A stretch of DNA of 64,000 nucleotides from Brachionus plicatilis (lineage: Eukaryota; Rotifera; Eurotatoria; Ploima; Brachionidae), in NCBI GenBank assembly GCA_010279815.1, contig QEOQ01000626.1, positions 3,188 to 67,187 on the forward strand. The letters run 5' to 3'. Below, one piece after another: positions 56,118 through 64,000 of this stretch (position 1 is its first letter; every line of letters begins with the position of its first letter). The notes beneath the pieces were generated by a model. That model ran no database searches, was not told where the DNA came from, and was given only the letters and a program-made list of their open reading frames with translations. The position numbers were made by a program, and so were the translations under genes.

Positions 56118-56590
56118 TTTTGTTTTTTCTAGACCGAGAAAAATTTAAATTTTTTTTTATTTTTTATTTTTTTAAACCGGAGTGGTGTACGCTTTTAAAA
56201 AAGATCAAAACACTCACTCAATCACTCACTCCATCACACAAACACACAGAGAGAGAGAGAGAGAAAAGTGGGAAAAAAGAGTGAGCTGATCAGATGGGAG
56301 CTTTGCATTGTCTTTTGAAATAAATTATTTTGAATAAATTTTAAATTCAACCTTAATTTTTAAATAGTTTTTTTCTTGTTTAGTGGACATAACTGCAGAT
56401 GATTGTGAACTATTTACAAGATACTCGTGCAAGTATTTAAGTTGAATGTCGATTGAACATTAAATGAAAAATAAAATTTTTTTCTATTTTTGTTCTTAAG
56501 TTTTTTTTTGTTTTTGGTTAATTGCGCAGTGAATTTTTTAAGAAAAAAATATTTAAAAAAACCTTGAATTTAAATTTTTTTCTGAAAAAA
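56118..56590. promoter_or_regulatory. Upstream region of the CDK inhibitor
   Basis: Contains CACTCA and CACACA runs and an (GA)n tract (56248-56263), which may mark the promoter and leader. No frame. Confidence 0.4.
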
Positions 56591-58045
56591 ATTAAAATCA
56601 GCTTAAAAGTCTTTTTAATAAATTTTAATTTAATTTAAATTACTTCATAAAAAATTAGTCAAAACTTCCTTAATTTTTTTAGAGATTTTCAAATCGATGA
56701 TGAAAATGAGTTCAATGACAATTTGATTCTAAACTTTTTAGTTCAAAATAAATACATATTGAAATAGCTTGAGTTCTTTTGGTCATTTTTATTTTTTTTT
56801 TAATACAATTTGATAAAAATGATGAATAAGAATCAGCTAAAAAAATTTTCTCAATTTTTTTCTAAATTGTTCTTTAAACAGTTTAGATGATTAATTTAAT
56901 TCAAAAAAATCAAAAAATCTTAATAAAAATTAGTCAAAAACTTCTTTGATTTTTTTTTAATTTTAATGATTTAAAAATAGATTCTTGAACTCGATGATGG
57001 AAAATTATTTACCTAGCTAGAAGCTGTTCTGTTTAAATTTTAAATACTATTTTCAATATAAAATTCATAAAAATTATTCAGAAATTTTCTTTGACAATTA
57101 CTTTCTGAAAATTTTGATTCCGGGTAGACACATATTGAAAAAGCTTGAGTTTCCTTCTGTTCAATCCGTATTTTACTTTATAAAAATTTAAATAAATCCT
57201 TGAACAATCATTAAAAAGAATTAGCCAAAATTTTTTCTCTTTTTTATATTTAAATTAATTTTTTGGCAGTCAGATGCTTGAACTCGATTATAAATTAAAC
57301 AGCTTAAAAATTTTTTAATGAATTCCAATTTGAAAAAAAAAATTTAAAAACTTTAAATAATGATTACTAAAAATATTTCAATAACTTCCTAAATTTTTTT
57401 TTCTAAATTTCATCATTGACAATTAGATTCTTAAATTCGATGATAGAAAAATATTTATACAGCTTATTAGGTTTATCTTGTCAATTTTTAAATATTTTTT
57501 TTAATTTTTAAAACCTCTAATAATGATTAATAAAAATATTTCCTTAATGAATGATTAAAAGGAATCAGCCAAAATTTTTTTTTTATTTTAATATTTTAAT
57601 TCTTTAAATAATTATTTAACAATAATATTCCAAACTTTATAGTTCTGAATAGAAAATATTGAAAAGAGTTTTATTTTTGATTTAATCTAAATCAATTAAA
57701 ACAAATTTATTTAATTTTAAAAATAAAATAAAATCTTTAAATAATGATTAATAAGGATTAGTCCAAAACTTCCATATTTTTTTCTAATTTTTATAATTGA
57801 CAATTGGATGCTTGAACTCCATGATAGACAAAAATTAACATAGCTTAAAGTTTTTCTGGTTAATCTTTAATATAATCTTTTAAATATGAATTTAAACCTT
57901 AAATAATGATTGATCAAAATTAACCAAAACATTTATTTTTTTCTAAATTTGATCTTTAACAATTAGATGCTAGACTTTATAGTCACATATAGACAAATAT
58001 TGACACAGCTTGAGTTTCTTTTGGTTAATTTTAATTTAATTTTAA
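56590..58045. repeat. Degenerate tandem repeat, about nine units of 100-195 bp
   Basis: The block GACAATTAGATGCTTGAACT then CGATGATAGAAAAATATT and AGCTTGAGTTTCTTTTGGTT recurs, with decay, near 56717, 56875, 56979, 57091, 57264, 57416, 57612, 57796 and 57952. Between them AATAATGATTAATAAGAATT and AGCCAAAACTTC also recur. No coding. Confidence 0.7.
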
Positions 58046-60554
58046 ACAAAAAAGAGAGCTCGTTGTGGCCGTAACGACAATTTTTATCATAAGATAAAAT
58101 TCATGAGAAAATTTAATTATATAAAGTTAGTTGAAAAAACAGTGTCTATTTATTTGAGAAAAATAAAAAATGAACTTCACAAGTTGAATTTAAAAATAAC
58201 AAGAACAGTTTTGTTTAAATGAAAATTATCTTTTTTTATTTTTCACCGTATTTAAGTTATTTAAATATTGAGAGATGAAAAAGATAAGTTGTGTTTTTAG
58301 AACTAGAAAAGTTCAAAATTTATTCTTTTGTTATTTTGAGTGAATTATTCGAATCGGTGCAGACAATAATTAGCTTTGATATGATTTTTAATCTTATCTA
58401 GTTTTGAGACTCATTAATTATTTTTTATTTATTTTTTTTAACACTAAAAATAAACACCAAACTGTCCGAATATAAATAAAATATAAGTGCAAAATATACA
58501 AAATATTAACAAGATAGAGTTTCTTATCATTTCCGATTCAAATTGAATTTTGCCTTTATATTTTTTTCTATTGAAAACGATAAACTATTTCTTAAAATAA
58601 ATTAGTCTACAATTTTTCGAGTAATAAATTTTTTTTTTTCCTCATAAAAATATTTACATTTTTTTAACTGGGTTAAATTATTAAAACCATTTTTTAAAAT
58701 TAAATGAATTTAACAATTTTAATTAAAGACAATAATTAATTTTTTAAAATTTTTGGCAGACCTTTTTTTTTAATCAATTAAAATATCAGTAAACAAATTA
58801 TAAATTATTTAACTGATGAAAAACGCTTCATTAGAATTACAATTTAAAAATATTAAAATTTTAAATCTACAGTTAAACCACTGTGAATTTAAATCAAAAA
58901 ATGAGATCTGAATTATAAAACTAAAGGAAATCTTTTAAATCTCTATTTGTTTCCTTATTAAATTATATCCTATTTGTCTTAATTCATTTGATCAAATAAA
59001 AAGAGGTGACTATCTAAAGATAGAAGATTTTAATATTAAAATTGAATTAGAAAAAAAATGTAAAATCGCTTTTGATTAAAAATTTTAATACATTTTTAAT
59101 ATTCAATTAAAAATTTTAATTCAAACATAAAATTTCATTCCAAAATTTTTTTTGAGTCTTTATTTTATTACTATTGATTGGTATTTAATTATTTAAATTC
59201 TTTTTTTTTCCTTGAAAAATCAAATTAGATGAATTGACCGAAAAAAGTGCAAAAATTAATATGCAGACTATTTGCAGAAACTGAGTTTAAGCATTTTGAA
59301 GATAACACTGCAAATGCCGCTCTGTTTACCAACACTTTTGTCGACCTTTGATAATAAGCAATTTCAACTTACAGTGTTAGTAAAGAAATTTTCCCAATTT
59401 TCGATTATATTAGGTCCAAAGTCACCAACTCTTTAACCAGGAGCTATAAGTAAAAGAAGAAATAAAATTTTGAAAAAAATATTATAATGCTTTTTTTGCT
59501 GCAATATACAAAAATTAGGGGACAAAAAAAATTAATTTGCTGATGAAAAAAAATTCTCTAACAAACAACAATGACATGTCAAGTTGCTAAAAATTAAATT
59601 TGCAAAGATATCACTGCATTACCATGTTGTGATAAAGGTGTGAAATGGCATCCAAAAGCTAAAGATGTACCTAAAGGAGAAAATAGAAAAAATACAAAAA
59701 CCCATTATTAAACAAAAGAAACTATCATAGAAGATTTAAATAAACAAAATATCAAAAATAAACATTTTTTACATTATGGAAATTTTTCTCTCTAATTTTT
59801 AATTTAAATACTTAATTTTCTTTTCAATTTTTGATACCTAATTTTAATAAATAATTAAAAAAAAAACTGATAATTAAAAAAATTCAATTATTCCTAAAGG
59901 AAAAGTTGGGGAAGAGTTGAGGAAGAGCCGAGGAATAGAAGAGGAAGAGTCGAGGAAATGAAATGTACAAGTTTATTTGATGCCAGTTTTTCCAATATTT
60001 AATTAAAATTTAAAAAAATAATTTCTTATTTAGCTTTTTTAAATTTTTTTGTTTATCCTTGGTCACTTTAAAAACCGAATTCAAATAAACAAAGAATTTT
60101 TGAGATTTGAATTATAGACAAGATTATAGAATTCGCATTTTTCATCAAAATTCAAATCATAATATTCTAAATTATCCAAAAATCGTTCTAATTCTTTTAA
60201 AAAAAAAACTTAAATAAAAATTAAAAAAAACTTTTCAAAACACCCTTTTCTGACTTAAACAATTGCTAAAAATCGACTTTAACATCTCTCTGATGATTTT
60301 TAGTTTTTTAAAGTAAAATTATGTTCAATTTAAAATTTTAATACGATTTAGAAAAATTAATAAATATTTTTATTTGCTAATTTAGAGATGAAAAGGAATA
60401 CTTCTCCAATAATATCAGTTATGTAAATTTAAGTATAAATTCTTTTTTTAGTAATTAGTTAAAATAATAAATCAGCCATCTTTGTATATTTTTTTAATCA
60501 TTTTTCATGCATTATGGTTAATAATAATAAAAGACTAAATTATATTATTAATTA
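58046..60554. other. AT-rich intergenic region
   Basis: No reliable gene. 59615-59720 has a short open stretch (CCDKGVKWHPKAKDVPKGEN) that reads like protein but lacks a start and splice context. 59895-59960 holds GAGGAAGAGTCGAGGAA-type purine repeats. Confidence 0.45.
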
Positions 60555-60790
60555 AAAAACAAATATTTGTCAATTAAAACTAAATAATTCGTCAGCTAAA
60601 CTAGTGTCAATCTGAAAAATACGTCATTTAAATAAATGTTTTGTCAATTAGTTTTTATTTTTGTCAGTAAAATTTGTGTCATTTTAAAAAAATATTTGTC
60701 AATGTAAAATATAAAAATTTGTCAAGTAAAAAAAAATTTTATCTGACATTTCGTCCCTAAAATTTTTAAACTGACGCTTTCTCTCCCTGT
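60555..60790. repeat. Array of TTTGTCAATTAAA-like motifs
   Basis: About ten imperfect copies of TTTGTCAATTAAA at roughly 15-25-bp spacing, ending ATCTGACATTTCGTCCC. Clustered short motifs like this resemble subterminal transposase-binding arrays. Confidence 0.6.
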
Positions 60791-61077
60791 CATAATAATA
60801 ATAGCGATAAGCTACACCAGGATACCTGCTGAATTTAATCAAAAATTTTACTTTGCCAATATTTTGCTTCAACAAAAAATTTCTAAAGGAAAAAAAATTA
60901 TTATTTATATATTTGTTTATCCGTACCGATAAAAATTAAAAAAAATAAAACAAAAAAAGGAAAGAAAAAATAAAAGAAAACAATTTTGACTAAAATAAGT
61001 TAAAATATGATAATAAAAGAAAATCTAAATAGATAAATAGAAAAAGTAATGACAAGTGTGTAGTTGTTTTTGTTTTT

Positions 61078-61200
61078 TATTTATTTATTTAATATATAAT
61101 TTAGAGAGAATAGTTCCTCTTGGCAGCTTCGAACGGCGTAGTGCCTTCTTTTCAGCCAGCCTGTTAGGAATATTTTGTAATTAATTATCATTATTATTAT
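61078..61200 (-). repeat. Short dispersed retroposon-like repeat, copy B
   Basis: About 90 percent identical to 29775-29885, with the same TAAATAAATAAATA tail on the minus strand. A frame through it is spurious. A different repeat with similar ATTTATTTATTTA edge lies at 61383-61480. Confidence 0.7.
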
Positions 61201-61805
61201 TAATTTCAGCCTCATAGGCAATTTAAATAGGAAAAAAAAATAAATATAATTTAAGTTAAGTTGCATTGAAGACTTTGAGTAAAAAATTTAAATTTATCAT
61301 TGTAGCTTGTCAAAAACTGTTCTGAATTTTTGTTGTGATTCATTTGGTCTTTTAGAAAGGTAATCGTGGATTTCTTTTGCGATTATTTATTTATTTATTA
61401 ATAGTATAATTTAAGGAAGTTTTCCTTCCCAAGGCTACTCAGAATTCATCTTAGTCCTTCTTCTCAGCCTCGCAAAATTGAAGTATTGATAATATTAGTA
61501 ATTTTGTTTTTTAAAAAATACAATTATCTACAGTTTTTCGAGTCAAAAATAGATAAATACATAAAATTATATAGATAAAAACAGAAGTTCAAAATAAAAT
61601 GAAGGAAATTAAAAGAGAAAATTTTTTTTTTTTTTTTTATCAAAAATAAAAGCCTTTTTAATTCCTGTTTTAAAATTTAAGGTTAATTACATTTTAATGA
61701 ATAGATGTCAATAGTTTGATGACAAAAAAAAAACATAAGTTCTTAAAATTTATTAAAAAAAATTTTTACATAAAAGGATTTATAAACAAAAAAAAAATTT
61801 TCCAA

Positions 61806-63118
61806 TCAGCTTAGTTTAAGTCGTTTATCATTAGTCTCTCGTATTTCCCTATCAGTTCCAAACTCGTAATAATTTGGCACTAACTCATGCAACCATTTGC
61901 AATCAACCACACTCAAATCCCTGATCAAATAAGTTGTTTTAGACTGGACAATGTCATTGTAAATGACATACTTAGGTGCTGGCAGGTCCACATTGGCCAA
62001 GAATAAATTAATCACCGAGCTGGGATGCACTTTCAGCGAAACATTTGACTTTAGGTGTCTGTAGTCTCCAGAATAGTGAGCCGTGGCTGCATTGGCAAAA
62101 AAGGCCGTGCAAAGACATCGCAGAATCGGCTCGGTTCTGTCACCACACGAAGATGACATGTCTATTTTAAATTTTCTCAAAATCATTCTCAATTGTTCCC
62201 TGATTTGGCTGGCCCGTACCAAAGACTTGAAGTTCAAAAAATTTGACTGGCACCAATTGGCCAGAGATTTTTTATTCTTGGACAACTTGTCAGTAAAACT
62301 TTTGTACACATTTAATAAAGTAATGTGATCGCCTTCAGTGCAGGTGAATTTTAGCTTTGATTTGTCAGCTTGTATCTTCCTGCCCGATGGAGTAATGAAC
62401 ACATGTTGGACTTGGAGCATGGCTATTATGCTGAGCATTTCTTGGGCGCAGCCGAATTTTTCCGCGTTTATCAACGCTTTGGAATAAGTTGGATGCAGGG
62501 GAAATTCGGCCATTTGAAAGCCGAGTGGATTGGTGAGCTTGGAGTTGTGGTCGAGAGCTTCCAGAGCGTGCAGCAACTCAAGAGTGTTTACCAGGTTTTT
62601 GGAAGGTGGTGCGGACAAAAAGTCAAATCTGCATATGTTGTCGATTCCGAGGGCTTTTAGCTGAATAACAACCGAGGCCAGGTCGCAGCGTTGCATCTCT
62701 GGTGGAGTGTGCTGCTTCATGTTCTGGAATTCGGTCTCGGGAAAGAGGCGAAAAGCTTTGCCAGAGCGATATCGGCCCGCTCTGCCCGCTCTCTGGTTGG
62801 CACTTGACTTTGAGCATGGCACAGTTATCAAGCTCTCGCTGCCCAAGCGAGAGTCATATGCTTTTAGCTTCATGAAGCCTGAGTCTATGACATAAACTAT
62901 TCCGTTTATGGTCAAACTTGTCTCGGCTATGTTTGTAGAAACAATTATTTTGCGACACGATTTTGGTGTCCTTTCGAATACTTTTAGTTGTTCAGAAACT
63001 GGCAGTGAGCCGTACAGTGCCAGTATCCATAGTTTTTTGAAATTTTTCTTCTTTAGAGATTTGAGTTCAGTGGCTTTTTCGATTAGTTTTGACACTGCTT
63101 CGTCAACTTCGTCCTGTC
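61806..63118 (-). CDS. DHX35: DEAH-box RNA helicase DHX35, 3' exon (gene continues beyond window)
   Basis: C-terminal 437 residues of a spliceosome-associated DEAH helicase. The exon begins after TTGTTTAG at 63118 with codon phase 1, reading GQDEVDEAVSKLIEKA. Helicase motif V is STNIAETSLTI and motif VI QRAGRAGRYRSGK. The HA2/ratchet region has LKALGIDNICRFDFLSAPP and GFQMAEFPLHPTYSKALI. The OB-fold region has CTAFFANAATAHYSGDYRHL and VHPSSVINLF, then the DHX35-type ending VIYNDIVQSKTTYLIRDLSV and ELVPNYYEFGT. Match to DHX35 rather than DHX15/16/38 rests on the GQ(D/E)EV start and this C-terminus. Motifs I-IV must lie in exons beyond 64000. No breaks in this exon. Confidence 0.92.
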
Positions 63119-64000
63119 CTAAACAATACTTAATTAATTTTTTTTTTAATTTATCAAGGAATTAAAAAATTTGATTAGATATTTTGGTTGATCACCACTG
63201 GCAGAAGTAATTTTCTTTTTCTATTTAAGAATTTTTTTAATTTTTTAAAAATTTATTAGATTAATTAACACTTTTATTTAATTTGTCTTTTTCTAAATAT
63301 TTTTTATCTCCTTTTTGCTTTTATTATTTTTTTTCTAACAAAATAAATAAATAATAGTAATTGTTTGCTTTTTACCTTATTTATAATTTTTATTGAATTG
63401 ATAATAATAACAAATCAAATTCTTATTCAATTTCTGGAGCTTTTTTTTGCTTCAAATAGTTAATAAGATAATTTTTATTCGAAAAATAGCAATATCAAAA
63501 AATTATTTGCCATATACTTAGCCTATAATCGATAAGTATTATTTTATAGTCAAAATCAGAGTTGTATAAAAGTCACAAGTCACTAGTCACAAGTCAAGTG
63601 CAAGTCAGGACTTTGACTTGTTACAAAAATTTTAATTACAAGTCAGAATTTTAACTTATTTTAAGAATAGAATTAAAATATATAAAGAAATTATAATTAT
63701 TGAATTTTTTTATCCAGGAAAAAATAAAATTTTTTGTTTAAATTTCTTTTTTAATGTAAATATTGAAATATGATTTTTTAAACAATTCACATAATTGTGC
63801 TATTCTTTTTAAGTGAATTTATTAATAAAAAACATAAATATTTGCGCTTAAAAAAATTTTAGAAATACATTAAACAAGATGAGAATATTAAAAAATATAT
63901 AAAAAATATAAAAAATCAAGATATAAAAAAATTTATGACTTGTTATTTTTAAAAAATATATCTTCAAGTCCAAGTCATACTTTGACTTGTTTTTGACTTG
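63119..64000. other. DHX35 intron invaded by a CAGAGTTG-family MITE
   Basis: 63557 begins CAGAGTTGTATAAAAGTC, the terminus of the hAT-like MITE family, with AAGTCACAAGTC runs to about 63660 and again at 63935-64000. The right end is outside the window. No further DHX35 exon is visible here. Confidence 0.65.

Noticed and set aside
59615..59720. Protein-like stretch CCDKGVKWHPKAKDVPKGEN
   Set aside because: About 30 codons, no start codon or clear acceptor; insufficient support for an exon.

Overview
The window is a very AT-rich animal genome segment with genes as islands in repeat-rich DNA. The animal signature is clear: a Cip/Kip CDK inhibitor, ORMDL, mitochondrial NDUFS3 and bL36m, the helicase DHX35, and tiny GT-AG introns (47-87 bp). 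The base composition, short introns and transposon mix suggest a small invertebrate. A monogonont rotifer such as Brachionus is my best guess, but this is inference. Two assembly gaps (17314-17654 and 38699-39397) fall inside or at the edge of tandem WD40 coding repeats.

Layout. 1-4.7 kb: a coding fragment, a complete Tigger/pogo transposon (889-3500) and a MITE nested inside another MITE. 5.4-6.05 kb: an unrecognised secreted protein gene. 6-9.8 kb: mostly empty AT-rich DNA with one 8-bp-TSD MITE. 9.87-13.7 kb: a 3'-truncated, broken Ty3/gypsy element. 13.8-14.9 kb: a solo WD40-repeat fragment abutting a large fold-back element. 17.2-27.6 kb: three copies of an unusual WD40-repeat gene family (17655, 21032 and 25759, all on +), separated by MITEs; a fourth copy lies at 38448. 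28.8-31.6 kb: a MULE transposon carrying FLYWCH, MULE and OTU-protease segments, with a second, internally deleted MULE inserted in it; both have exact 9-bp target duplications. 32.3-33.6 kb: bL36m and NDUFS3, close together on the minus strand. 35.2-38.05 kb: a broken hAT transposase with a BED zinc finger. 40.4-41.9 kb: an unclassified element with long inverted repeats. 43.3-47.4 kb: two divergently transcribed unrecognised genes, one encoding an 851-aa acidic repeat protein ending in a CaaX box. 50.7-51.25 kb: ORMDL (153 aa, three exons). 55.1-56.1 kb: a p21/p27-type CDK inhibitor. 61.8-63.1 kb to the window edge: the 3' exon of DHX35.

The housekeeping genes look intact and unrelated to one another in function. 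The notable system is the WD40 family: 41-residue repeats almost identical at DNA level, with amino-acid differences concentrated at a few positions per repeat, repeat blocks shared between loci 8 kb apart, a pseudogene copy with two transition-type stops, and conserved 5' flanks. This resembles the concerted evolution plus diversification of fungal HET/HNWD WD40 recognition proteins, here without a visible NOD domain. Fragments of NDUFS3 and bL36m lie scattered between the WD40 genes, so the whole 13-39 kb region has been reshaped by duplication and transposition.
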